Both the position numbers and the translations under genes were made by a program. A stretch of DNA of 64,000 bases, taken from the NCBI RefSeq assembly GCF_015999305.1, contig NZ_JAEAGP010000001.1:2879001-2943000 (forward strand), in the 5' to 3' direction. Of this stretch, positions 25,529 through 33,214 are shown piece after piece (positions within the stretch are counted from its first letter, which is position 1; each line of letters begins with the position of its first letter). A model generated the notes under the pieces. It was given only the letters and a program-made list of their open reading frames with translations, searched no databases and had not been told where the DNA came from. The stretch is from Erythrobacter sp. YJ-T3-07 (GTDB lineage Bacteria > Pseudomonadota > Alphaproteobacteria > Sphingomonadales > Sphingomonadaceae).

Positions 25529-27393
25529 CTGCTCTCTCCTACGCGCTTAACATTCGGCTGGTCGCCTCGCTGCGCTACGGTCACGACCTGGAACATCCCG
25601 GCGTGCATGTGATAGAGAAGATGGCAGTGGAACGCCCAGTCCCCCGGCTCGTCGGCGGTGAGGTCGAACTGGGCGAAGCCGCCCGGCTGCACGATGACAG
25701 TGTGCTTCTGCGGCTGCCGGTCGGCGGGTGCCCCGTTGACCAGTTCGAAGAAATGCCCGTGCAGGTGGATCGGGTGCGCCATCATAGTGTTGTTGACCAG
25801 CTTGACGCGCACGCGCTCGTTATAGGCGAAACGGATCGGCTCATCGCTGACAGCCGAGAACTTCTGACCGTCGAACGACCACATGTATCGCTCCATGTTG
25901 CCGGTCAGATGGATTTCCATCCGTCTGGAAGGCGTTCGAAGATCGTCATTGGGATCGAGCGCCACGAGATCGCGATAGTTCAGCACCTTGTGCGGCACAT
26001 CGGCGAGACCGATACCGGGATCGCCCATCCGGTCCTGCGGATTCATGGCCACCATGTCGATACCGGGACCGACTTTGACGTCGGCCGGCAAGCGGGAAGT
26101 GTCCCGCATATTCATGCCGTCCATCGACATCCCTGCCATCGCCCCGTCGATTGCTTCTCCACCCATGTCCATTCCACCGGCGGAGCGCTTGCCATGCCCC
26201 ATGCCGCCATGTCCCATCGCGCTGTGGTCCATGCCATCCATGCTCCCGCCGGTGTCACCACCATGCGAGCTGTGATCCATTCCGGCCATACCCATGTCGG
26301 CCATGGTCAGCAGCGGCGGATCGCGCAACGCAGGAACAGGAGCGCGGGCACCGGGCCGGCTGGCGAGCGTCGCCACGGCCATGCCCGATCGGTCCATGCT
26401 CTCCGCGACGATCGTGTGCGCATCGCCGGTCGGTTCCACGACGATGTCGTAGGTTTCTGCGGTGCCGATCTGGAACTCTTCCACCTCGACCGGCCGGACG
26501 TTGAGACCGTCTGCGGCCACGACCCAGAACTTCATGCCCGGAATGCGCACGTTGAAGAAACTCATCGCGCTGCCGTTGATGACGCGGATCCTCACGCGCT
26601 GCCCGCGCGAGAACAGGTATTCCAAGCCCTCCTCGGGTCCGTGGCCGTTGGCGAGGTAGGTGTAGGTAGAGCCCGTCACGTCGAGGATGTCGGTCGGCAT
26701 CATGCGCATCTCTGCCCACATTCGCCGTTCCTCGCCCGACAGCGGGTAGTCGTCGGTGAGCGTCCGCTGCTGGTAGTTGAAGTAGCCCTCGCCCTTCTTC
26801 AGCTTGGACATGATGGTGTGCGGATGCATCGGCGTGAACTCGCTGAGCAGCATCACGTAGTCGGCATCGGCCCGCACCGGATCGGGTCCCGCAGGATCGA
26901 CAATAATTGGACCGTAGTGGCCCGCTTGCTCCTGCAGCCCCGAATGGCTGTGCCACCAGTAGGTCCCAGCCTGCCGCAGCGCGGGCATCTCGTAGGTGAA
27001 CGTCTGGCCCGGCTTGATACCGGGAAAGCTTACGCCGGGCACGCCATCGAACTGGAACGGGACCAGAAGGCCATGCCAGTGGATCGAACTGTCCTCATCG
27101 AGCGAGTTGGTGACGTTGAGGTTGACCGGCTCGCCTTCCTTGAGCCGCACGAGTGGACCAGGCACGCTCCCATTCACTGCGACACCCATCCCGCGTCGCC
27201 CCTGCACCGAAAAGGGGCCGCGCGCGATATTAAGATCGATGCTACGTCCCGAAACCTCGTCGAATCCTTGCCGGATTGCCGGACCGTTCATATTGGCACC
27301 GCGAGCCCAAGCCGGTATCGCGGCCGCGGCCCCGATCATACCACCTGCCGCCAAGCTTGATCCGAGAAAACTACGTCTAGTGACAGTCTGCAT
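25525..27393 (-). CDS. copA: Periplasmic multicopper oxidase CopA/PcoA
   Basis: ATG 27393 is the likely start since it begins the Tat signal (MQTVTRRSFLGSSLAAGG); the frame is open upstream to 27453. The product has about 622 residues with three cupredoxin domains. Copper sites are visible: SIHWHGLLVP, YWWHSHSG, HPIHLHGHFFEL and HCHLLYHMHAGMFQ. A long Met/His/Gly stretch lies between domains 2 and 3 (residues ~350-430). It oxidises Cu(I) in the periplasm. It is transcribed with copB, and the sigma factor gene lies upstream (57 bases). Confidence 0.93.
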   Translation of the reverse strand: MQTVTRRSFLGSSLAAGGMIGAAAAIPAWARGANMNGPAIRQGFDEVSGRSIDLNIARGPFSVQGRRGMGVAVNGSVPGPLVRLKEGEPVNLNVTNSLDEDSSIHWHGLLVPFQFDGVPGVSFPGIKPGQTFTYEMPALRQAGTYWWHSHSGLQEQAGHYGPIIVDPAGPDPVRADADYVMLLSEFTPMHPHTIMSKLKKGEGYFNYQQRTLTDDYPLSGEERRMWAEMRMMPTDILDVTGSTYTYLANGHGPEEGLEYLFSRGQRVRIRVINGSAMSFFNVRIPGMKFWVVAADGLNVRPVEVEEFQIGTAETYDIVVEPTGDAHTIVAESMDRSGMAVATLASRPGARAPVPALRDPPLLTMADMGMAGMDHSSHGGDTGGSMDGMDHSAMGHGGMGHGKRSAGGMDMGGEAIDGAMAGMSMDGMNMRDTSRLPADVKVGPGIDMVAMNPQDRMGDPGIGLADVPHKVLNYRDLVALDPNDDLRTPSRRMEIHLTGNMERYMWSFDGQKFSAVSDEPIRFAYNERVRVKLVNNTMMAHPIHLHGHFFELVNGAPADRQPQKHTVIVQPGGFAQFDLTADEPGDWAFHCHLLYHMHAGMFQVVTVAQRGDQPNVKRVGESR

Positions 27394-27449
27394 CGTTGGT
27401 CCTGCGTGAATAGCTTTTGCCCCTTCTACGCAGCCGGCGTTCGTTTCCC

Positions 27450-28010
27450 TCACCCGAGCGAAATTTTTTCCTTCAGCCTCTTTCGGGCACGATAGACCAG
27501 CGATTCCACTGCCTTTTCCGAGACACCCATCATCTCTCCCGCTTCGCGCTGGCTGTGCCCCTCGATGGCAACGAGTATGAGCGCCTCGCGCAGTCGTAAC
27601 GGCAGGCGATCGATCTCCAACTGCGTCCGACTCAAGATTTGTCGGTCCACCGTCTCGCTTTCCGGTGAGGGAGCAGGGTCGGGCGAGAACTCCGGCTCGG
27701 GGGCGGTGCCAAAGCCAAGAAAGCGGGCTGCTTTGCGGTGCCGCAGTTTATCACGGCATTTGTTGAGGGTGATTGTCGTGAGCAATGGTAACACCGGTCG
27801 CGATGGATCGAGGCGCGCACGGGTAAGCCATGCGGAAGCCAAGGCGTTCTGCACCGCGTCCTCGGCCTCCTCGCGGATCCCAAGCATCCGGGTAGAGGTC
27901 GTCAGCAATTTAGGAATGTGCGGTTCGACCAGTCGTGTGAACGCACGGCGATCGCCGGCAACCACCTTGGCGACGAGAGCTTGTTCTTGACTGTCGACTT
28001 CGGTCGGCAC
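27450..28010 (-). CDS. ECF sigma factor (CnrH-like) of the copper locus
   Basis: This 186-residue sigma-70 family protein has region 2 (AFTRLVEPHIPKLLTTSTRMLG, then EAEDAVQNALASAWL) and region 4 (LRLREALILVAIEGHSQREAGEMMGVSEKAVESLVYRARKRL). It is encoded between a periplasmic sensor plus membrane anti-sigma pair and copAB. This order, small TM protein / periplasmic metal sensor / ECF sigma / resistance genes, is that of cnrYXH in Cupriavidus. It probably drives copAB and its own trio when metal is sensed outside the cell. Confidence 0.88.
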   Translation of the reverse strand: MPTEVDSQEQALVAKVVAGDRRAFTRLVEPHIPKLLTTSTRMLGIREEAEDAVQNALASAWLTRARLDPSRPVLPLLTTITLNKCRDKLRHRKAARFLGFGTAPEPEFSPDPAPSPESETVDRQILSRTQLEIDRLPLRLREALILVAIEGHSQREAGEMMGVSEKAVESLVYRARKRLKEKISLG

Positions 28011-28017
28011 TCCGCAA

Positions 28018-28458
28018 TCATTCCGGTGGCGGACCGGTTAGGGAAAGGGAGACCTGCCGGTCGAACTCACGCTGCTGCTCTTCGTCGAGGATACTGCGCA
28101 TCGCGAAAACGTGCCGGACGGTGGCCTTCTGTAGCTCACCCATCGCGGTGTGCACCTCGTCGATCGCCGCGCTAACTTCGGGGCCGTATTCATGCTCGCT
28201 GTCCATCGCGGCAGCGAGCGTTGCATTGGCCCGACGCACTTCAAGCTCTCTGCGTGCGTTCTCGATCGCATAACGTTCCTCGAGAAGGTCGAGCTCCTCC
28301 TCCTGATCCGCGGTAAGATTCAGACGCTCGTGCACGAAGTCGTGGAGCCCAACCGGTTCTTTTGATCCGAGCCAGCGTTCGGCACCGAGCGCTCCAAGGC
28401 ATCCCGCAAACGCGGCGAGCACAACGGCGACGGCAATCTGGAACTTGGTGTTCTTCAT
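28018..28458 (-). CDS. Periplasmic metal sensor (CnrX/CpxP-like)
   Basis: This 146-residue protein has an N-terminal membrane anchor (FQIAVAVVLAAFAGCLGAL) and a helical periplasmic domain with a heavy-metal-resistance pattern (LHDFVHERLNLTADQEEELDLLEERYAIE). His and Met side chains are placed as in CnrX/ZraP-type sensors (LHDFVH near residues 38-43). The C-terminal helices end with FAMRSILDEEQQREFDRQV. It lies between the small TM gene and the sigma factor gene, overlapping the former by 4 bases and 7 bases from the latter. Confidence 0.8.
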   Translation of the reverse strand: MKNTKFQIAVAVVLAAFAGCLGALGAERWLGSKEPVGLHDFVHERLNLTADQEEELDLLEERYAIENARRELEVRRANATLAAAMDSEHEYGPEVSAAIDEVHTAMGELQKATVRHVFAMRSILDEEQQREFDRQVSLSLTGPPPE

Positions 28459-28733
28459 CGTGAGACGTGCAGTAGATCGGCAGGAGAGAGTCGGGTCTGG
28501 TCGAGGAAGGTATACCGTGTGTCTTCGCTGTAGCCGGGCGCCTGAACGGTGAGTGCCCCAGCACCAAGACCGATGGTCAGAAGTCCCGCGAACAAGAAAC
28601 TCCGCATCGTTCGATCACGTCTTGCAGCCAGTTCGCCGACCCGCTCCCAGACCCCTTCCATAAAATCGTCGCGCATACCGCCGGGGGCCTCATGGCTTAG
28701 CGCGTCAAGAATAGGGTCTAGCCTCTGTGTCAT
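28455..28733 (-). CDS. Small membrane anti-sigma-like protein (CnrY-like)
   Basis: This 92-residue protein has an amphipathic N-terminal half (residues 1-42), one membrane segment (FLFAGLLTIGLGAGALTV, about 45-62) and a short periplasmic tail. The size, topology and position, first gene before a CnrX-like sensor and an ECF sigma, match CnrY, the anti-sigma that CnrX releases. Sequence similarity to CnrY itself is not something I can claim. The stop overlaps the sensor start (ATGA). Confidence 0.65.
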   Translation of the reverse strand: MTQRLDPILDALSHEAPGGMRDDFMEGVWERVGELAARRDRTMRSFLFAGLLTIGLGAGALTVQAPGYSEDTRYTFLDQTRLSPADLLHVSR

Positions 28734-28759
28734 CGTCTCGTTCCAAGCCTCATAGCGCG

Positions 28760-28790
28760 GTCATTCTCACGATACGCCTCAAGCGCATCC
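28760..28790 (-). promoter_or_regulatory. Possible ECF promoter of the sigma-sensor-cop operon
   Basis: Reading leftwards from about 28800, the strand shows GTGAGGGATGG then GCGTATC, with about 14-16 bases between the two blocks, 27-60 bases upstream of the operon start at 28733. This resembles an ECF -35/-10 pair in spacing. Without other members of the regulon for comparison it is only a guess. Confidence 0.2.
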
Positions 28791-28885
28791 ATCCCTCACG
28801 GAAATAATTTTGCGGGAAAGCGCCTCGGCTTGCGTAGCAGACGGCATGACAACCGTTAACCGTTCGTGAAAGCTGGCAGGCCCTC

Positions 28886-29524
28886 GTGAAGTTTTTGTTT
28901 TCCCTGATGCTGCTGTTCGCCGCCGTTCTGGCCACCGGCCCGGTCTACGCCCACGGTGATAATGCACACCAAAGCGAGATGACTAGGGCTGCTGCTGACA
29001 AGAATGACGACGGCTCCGCCGCCGCGCCCGCCACTGAAGCGGACGACGAAGCCGCAGGTGCTCATGGCCGCGCCTCCGAAGGCAGCGATGGTGCCGAAAC
29101 GAACCGTATCATTTCGTTCCTAAAGACGCTTCATCCCGCAACAGTTCACTTCCCCATTGCCCTGATTTTGACCGCGGCCTTTGTCGAACTGGTAGCTGCG
29201 ATGGGCATGGTTGAAAGGTCTGAACCGACAGTTCGGCTGTTGATCTACGCGGGAACAATCGGTGCAATTGTAGCGGCGTCGTTCGGTTGGATACATACCG
29301 GTTTTTGGTTCGGTGGCGATACGACCATGCAGCTCCACCGCTGGATGGGCATGCTGATCGCCGTCCTGGGAGTGGGCTTATCTCTTATCACGCATCGGGA
29401 TGAGGGTGGCCGAATTCTGCTGCGGTCCGGTCTAGTCGTCATTGCTGTGCTTGTCATCGCCCAAGGGTATCTGGGCGGCGAACTGGCCCATGGGCCAGAT
29501 CATCTTGGATTGTCTCTTACGTGA
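28886..29524 (+). CDS. DUF2231 membrane protein
   Basis: This 212-residue protein has a signal peptide (cut near VYA, residue 22), an Asp/Glu/Ala/His-rich linker, and four membrane segments starting with LKTLHPATVHFPIALILTAA, the DUF2231 signature with conserved His residues. DUF2231 proteins are found in metal and cytochrome-related loci and may handle heme or metal. It is divergent from the sigma/anti-sigma operon and heads a train of closely spaced genes (28886-33162), almost all envelope proteins. Confidence 0.75.
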   Translation: MKFLFSLMLLFAAVLATGPVYAHGDNAHQSEMTRAAADKNDDGSAAAPATEADDEAAGAHGRASEGSDGAETNRIISFLKTLHPATVHFPIALILTAAFVELVAAMGMVERSEPTVRLLIYAGTIGAIVAASFGWIHTGFWFGGDTTMQLHRWMGMLIAVLGVGLSLITHRDEGGRILLRSGLVVIAVLVIAQGYLGGELAHGPDHLGLSLT

Positions 29525-29535
29525 ACGAGGTAGCT

Positions 29536-29922
29536 ATGACGCATAAAAAGCAGGTCAACGTGATCGCGTTGGCGTTTGCAACATCTCTGATGACGAGCCT
29601 CGCGGCCTGTGACGCACCGTCCGATCGTATCGAGGAGGACGAGGCTACCGCGGTGGCCGAGCCCGAAACGGTGCCTGGCACCCAGCCCGCCGCATCTATA
29701 GAGAACCCGGAACCGGCAACGGGCAACACGGTGATGCCCGCGGAACCAGCGGCCCGAAACGATCCGGCTGGGATGTCGAAGCAGTCGTCACGACCTTCGG
29801 CGCCACCTACCGTTCCACCATCCGCAAGCGCTGTTCCTAAAGATGCAGACGCATTGCCACCAGACGAGCACGCCGGGCACGACATGGATTCAATGCCCGG
29901 CCACGAAATGGACAACGATTGA
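29536..29922 (+). CDS. Lipoprotein with C-terminal Met/His motif
   Basis: ATG 29536 is preceded by gaggt; GTG 29521 is the other option. The product has 128 residues. A lipobox (SLMTSLAAC) is followed by an acidic, Pro-rich low-complexity region and a C-terminal HAGHDMDSMPGHEMDND tail that looks like a copper site. No known domain. It probably sits on the periplasmic side of a membrane and buffers copper together with its DUF411 neighbour. Confidence 0.65.
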   Translation: MTHKKQVNVIALAFATSLMTSLAACDAPSDRIEEDEATAVAEPETVPGTQPAASIENPEPATGNTVMPAEPAARNDPAGMSKQSSRPSAPPTVPPSASAVPKDADALPPDEHAGHDMDSMPGHEMDND

Positions 29923-29929
29923 GGGGCGA

Positions 29930-30421
29930 ATGATGAGCCAGCAAAACTTTACCAAAGCTTGGAACCGGACCCGAAGGGCATTGGCCGCTAGCGGAATGGT
30001 CTTGCTAGCCGCCTGCACGAGCGCGGTGCAGGCCAGTCCCTACGTCATGTTCCGCGATCCTCAGTGCGGATGCTGCGAGGAGTGGGCGAAGCACGTGCAT
30101 GCGGGTCTCGAGCATGAGGTTGAGACGCGCGAGGACCGCCCCATGGCTGAGGTCAAGGCCGAACTGGGCGTGCCGGATGCGCTCGCTTCGTGTCATACAA
30201 TGAGAGTCGATGGCTACATTATCGAAGGCCATGTCCCAGCTCGCGAGATCGCCCGTCTACTCGAAGAACGGCCAGCTGAAGTGACAGGGCTCGCAGTTGC
30301 CGGCATGCCACTTGGCTCGCCCGGTATGGAGGTAGGTGGACGAGTGCAGCCCTATCAGGTGATCGCCTTTGGCCCTGAAGGAAGCAGTGTATGGGCAAGC
30401 TATCCGGAGAGCGCTTCATGA
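29930..30421 (+). CDS. DUF411 metal-binding (CopG-like) lipoprotein/secreted protein
   Basis: The likely start is ATG 29930 or 29933; the frame is open upstream inside the previous gene. After a signal with a possible lipobox (MVLLAAC) the DUF411 domain begins with VMFRDPQCGCCEEWAKHV and has SCHTMRVDGYIIEGHVPA and VAGMPLGSPGME. The CGCC and the downstream Cys/His/Met residues bind copper in this family. It overlaps the next gene by 4 bases. DUF411 proteins are usual members of copper resistance loci. Confidence 0.85.
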   Translation: MMSQQNFTKAWNRTRRALAASGMVLLAACTSAVQASPYVMFRDPQCGCCEEWAKHVHAGLEHEVETREDRPMAEVKAELGVPDALASCHTMRVDGYIIEGHVPAREIARLLEERPAEVTGLAVAGMPLGSPGMEVGGRVQPYQVIAFGPEGSSVWASYPESAS

Positions 30422-31194
30422 GCGCTCGATCCGATCATTCGAAAAAGGCCACCGTCTACCGGATGGTTATGCCCGACCATCTGTGTCCCTACGGCCTCAA
30501 GACCGTGGACCTGCTGAAGCGCGAAGGCTTCGAGGTCGAGGATCATCACTTGACCACGCGCGAGGAGACCGACGCCTTCAAGAAGAAGCACGGCGTCGAA
30601 ACCACGCCGCAGACCTTCATCGATGGCAAGCGGATCGGCGGCTACGACGATCTTCGCGAACACTTCGGGAAATCGCGCAGCCAGCCGCAAGAGGGCGAGA
30701 CGAGCTACCAGCCGGTAATCGCGATCTTCGGCGTGGCCTTCCTGCTCGGCCTGGCGATCAGCTGGTATGTCTTCGATACCATCTTCACCGTTGAGGCGAT
30801 CGAGTGGTTCGTCAGTCTCTCGATGGCCTTGCTGGCGATCCAGAAATTGCAGGACGTGCGCAGTTTCTCGACAATGTTCCTGAACTACGACCTGCTCGCG
30901 CGACGCTGGGTGCCCTACGGCTTCGTCTATCCGTTCGGCGAGGGACTCGCTGGGGTCCTGATGGTCGCCCATGCCCTGCCGATCATATCGGTGCCGGTCT
31001 CGCTGTTCATCGGGACGGTCGGCGCGGTCAGCGTGTTCAAGGCGGTCTACATCGACAAGCGCGAACTCAAGTGCGCCTGCGTTGGCGGCAACAGCAACGT
31101 GCCGCTGGGCTTTGTCTCGCTGACCGAGAACCTGTTCATGATCGGAATGGGCCTGTGGATGGGCGCTAAGGCGCTTGGATCGGTCGTCCTATGA
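30418..31194 (+). CDS. Glutaredoxin fused to MauE/DoxX-like membrane domain
   Basis: ATG 30418 overlaps the previous stop. The product has 258 residues. The N-terminal glutaredoxin-like domain has CPYG (residues ~22-25) and the cis-Pro region (ETTPQTFIDGKRIGGYDDL). Four membrane segments follow, ending in KRELKCACVGGNSNVPLGFVS, the MauE-type pair of cysteines near the membrane face. Such fusions are common in copper and mercury loci of sphingomonads and may pass electrons for thiol reduction across the membrane. Confidence 0.82.
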   Translation: MSARSDHSKKATVYRMVMPDHLCPYGLKTVDLLKREGFEVEDHHLTTREETDAFKKKHGVETTPQTFIDGKRIGGYDDLREHFGKSRSQPQEGETSYQPVIAIFGVAFLLGLAISWYVFDTIFTVEAIEWFVSLSMALLAIQKLQDVRSFSTMFLNYDLLARRWVPYGFVYPFGEGLAGVLMVAHALPIISVPVSLFIGTVGAVSVFKAVYIDKRELKCACVGGNSNVPLGFVSLTENLFMIGMGLWMGAKALGSVVL

Positions 31195-31607
31195 TTTTGG
31201 CACTTCTTCTCGGCTTCGCATTGTTCGCAATCTCGCTCTACTTCCACATGTGGATGCTGCGCGGAGCGAAGGCCGTGTCGCCGCCTGACAAAGATCCCCG
31301 TCATCTGCGTCTGCTGGCTGGGTCGAGCCTCGTTCTCGTTAGCCACTTGGTGATCGCAGGGATTTTCGCGGGAGGCATGTATCTCGCATCGGCGTGGGGC
31401 CTCGGCAGCCTTGAGAAGGACGTCATCGATAGCTGGATGGACTATTACTATTTCGCGTTGATCACGATTTCGACCGTCGGTCTCGGCGATATTCTCCCAG
31501 CGGGCCACATGCGCGCGCTTTCTGGGATCGCGGCGCTGACAGGTTTCCTGATGATCAGCTGCACCGCGCAATATGTCTATAAAACGATGAGCAAACAGGA
31601 GGAATGA
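31191..31607 (+). CDS. Small ion-channel family protein (K+ channel pore)
   Basis: This 138-residue protein has three hydrophobic segments and a pore loop ITISTVGLGDILP, close to the TVGYGD selectivity filter of potassium channels, at about residues 95-107. Family: two-TM ion channel (PF07885 type). It overlaps the previous gene by 4 bases and is followed by the DUF305 gene after one base. Its inclusion in a copper locus is a repeated pattern in alphaproteobacteria, in my recollection; its physiological role there is unknown. Confidence 0.78.
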   Translation: MILALLLGFALFAISLYFHMWMLRGAKAVSPPDKDPRHLRLLAGSSLVLVSHLVIAGIFAGGMYLASAWGLGSLEKDVIDSWMDYYYFALITISTVGLGDILPAGHMRALSGIAALTGFLMISCTAQYVYKTMSKQEE

Positions 31608-31608
31608 T

Positions 31609-32202
31609 ATGGCGAACGGCGAGCAACACAAGCACGAGGGAGGCGGCGGTAACTACTGGCGGTTCATGGCGATGGTCTCGACTTCCACCGTCATCATGTT
31701 CTTCCTCATGTATGCCAACACCTTCGATGCCGATCACCTTTTCTGGAGCGAAACCCGCTTCTGGATGATGTTCGTCATGGGCGCGATGATGATGGTCGTC
31801 ATGCTCCTCTTCATGTGGGGCATGTATAAAGACCGGACGAAGAACTTCATCATCTTGGGCGTTGGGGCAATCGTTTTTGCGCTCGCCCTCTGGCTCGTGC
31901 GCAGTCAGACGACGGTCGACGACGAGGAATACATGGCGGCGATGATCCCGCACCACTCAATCGCGATTATGACCAGCGAGCGTGCGAGCATCAAGGACCC
32001 GCGGGTGCGCAAGCTCGCCCACGATATCATTCTCGCCCAGCGACGCGAGATCGCACAGATGAAGTATCTCATCGCGGACATTGAAGAAAACGGCGTGCGG
32101 ACGGAAGAGCGCCTGCCGGAGGGGATCGAGACACCGCGCGCTGCCCCACCATCACCCGCACCGGAATTGCTTGAGACATCCGAGAATGGAGCAGGACAAT
32201 GA
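31609..32202 (+). CDS. DUF305 family membrane protein
   Basis: This 197-residue protein has three N-terminal membrane segments (MAMVSTSTVIMFFLMY; MMFVMGAMMMVVMLLFMW; IIILGVGAIVFALALWLV). A DUF305 domain follows, with EEYMAAMIPHHSIAIMTSERA and a helix ending in AQMKYLIADI. The HH and Met residues are typical metal ligands of the family. A His-rich N-terminal tail (EQHKHEGGGGN) is also present. It lies one base after the previous gene and overlaps the next by 4 bases. Confidence 0.85.
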   Translation: MANGEQHKHEGGGGNYWRFMAMVSTSTVIMFFLMYANTFDADHLFWSETRFWMMFVMGAMMMVVMLLFMWGMYKDRTKNFIILGVGAIVFALALWLVRSQTTVDDEEYMAAMIPHHSIAIMTSERASIKDPRVRKLAHDIILAQRREIAQMKYLIADIEENGVRTEERLPEGIETPRAAPPSPAPELLETSENGAGQ

Positions 32203-32678
32203 ACAAGCGACTGATCTTAATGGCGAGCCTGTCTGCCGTCCTGGCCGGGTGCAACCAGAACACCGCCATCGGCAACGACCGGGAAGCACATCTCGACCCG
32301 CCGGCCGAAGCCGCTGCGATCGAGTCTGCTTCGAGCGCTTTGCAGGGAGTGGCAACTGCCCTGGTGAAGCCAGAGACGATGACCGATGCCGACATCGCCG
32401 CAATTGGCGGTGACCAAGGACGCTGTGTGTTCCGCTTGACCGAAGTTGGATTCCCAACCTTTGTCTACGAGCAGAACGGGGCCGGTTTCATCAAGCTCAA
32501 TGGCAAGCTGATACAGGTCGAAGCTGATGAAGCAGATCGTTTTACCAGCGGGGAATTGTTGATCACGACACGGGCGCTCGATGACCGAGGGAATGCTGGT
32601 CTGCAGGCGCAGCAGCTGATCGTCGTTCCGCCGGGGGCGAAGGACGAACTGGGTTATAGGGGCTACGTTAACTGCTGA
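32199..32678 (+). CDS. Uncharacterised lipoprotein
   Basis: This 159-residue protein has a lipobox (SLSAVLAGC). The mature part is mixed alpha/beta with a single conserved-looking segment GGDQGRCVFRLTEVGFPTFVYE. I do not recognise a family. It overlaps the DUF305 gene by 4 bases, so it is part of the same operon and probably a periplasmic lipoprotein of the copper cluster. Confidence 0.7.
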   Translation: MNKRLILMASLSAVLAGCNQNTAIGNDREAHLDPPAEAAAIESASSALQGVATALVKPETMTDADIAAIGGDQGRCVFRLTEVGFPTFVYEQNGAGFIKLNGKLIQVEADEADRFTSGELLITTRALDDRGNAGLQAQQLIVVPPGAKDELGYRGYVNC

Positions 32679-32712
32679 TCCCCTCGAGCCGAATTTCCAA
32701 GAAGAGCGCAGT

Positions 32713-33162
32713 ATGGGAGAAAAATTCAATAAGCCCGAGGTTTGGCTGGCACTCCATGGTTTTCTCGTGGCGTTCGTCTGGGAGATGTTCCAGATGCCAT
32801 TCTACGAGATGGGCGCGTCGACGGCTTGGCAAGTTCCGACGCGCTGCGCGCTCGCCAGCTTTGGCGATGCGGGAATCATGGTTTTTGCATATTCGGTCGC
32901 TGCGCTTATCGCCCGAAATAGGCAGTGGCTGCACCATGCGACATGGAAACCCTTAGCGGCCTTTCTGCTGACCGGTGAGGTAATCACGATTGCCATCGAA
33001 TTTGTCGCGCTGCGCGTCCCATGGGGCTGGAACTACTCTGCCCGAATGCCCGTATTGTGGGACATCGGATTGATCCCAATCGCCATGTGGCTTGTGGTTC
33101 CACTCGCTGCACTAAAGCTTGCTGCGCGCAGCACTCCAAAATCCGCAGGGGATAGCGCTTGA
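32713..33162 (+). CDS. Uncharacterised four-segment membrane protein
   Basis: This 149-residue protein has about four hydrophobic segments, with Trp/Glu/Met-rich motifs near the start (FLVAFVWEMFQMPFYEM). No family is recognised. It comes 34 bases after the lipoprotein gene, and cagtATG has only a weak ribosome site. It ends the run of small envelope genes; the next gene starts 52 bases on. Proteins of this shape occur in metal islands of other alphaproteobacteria, in my recollection. Confidence 0.6.
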   Translation: MGEKFNKPEVWLALHGFLVAFVWEMFQMPFYEMGASTAWQVPTRCALASFGDAGIMVFAYSVAALIARNRQWLHHATWKPLAAFLLTGEVITIAIEFVALRVPWGWNYSARMPVLWDIGLIPIAMWLVVPLAALKLAARSTPKSAGDSA

Positions 33163-33214
33163 ATGACGGAATAGCGCCCCCGCACCCGCGCACAGCAAAG
33201 CGAAAGGAGAGAGC

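Noticed and set aside
25390..27360. 656-codon open frame on the plus strand opposite copA
   Set aside because: It lies antisense to a clear multicopper oxidase; high GC makes long shadow frames, and its product has no recognisable motif.
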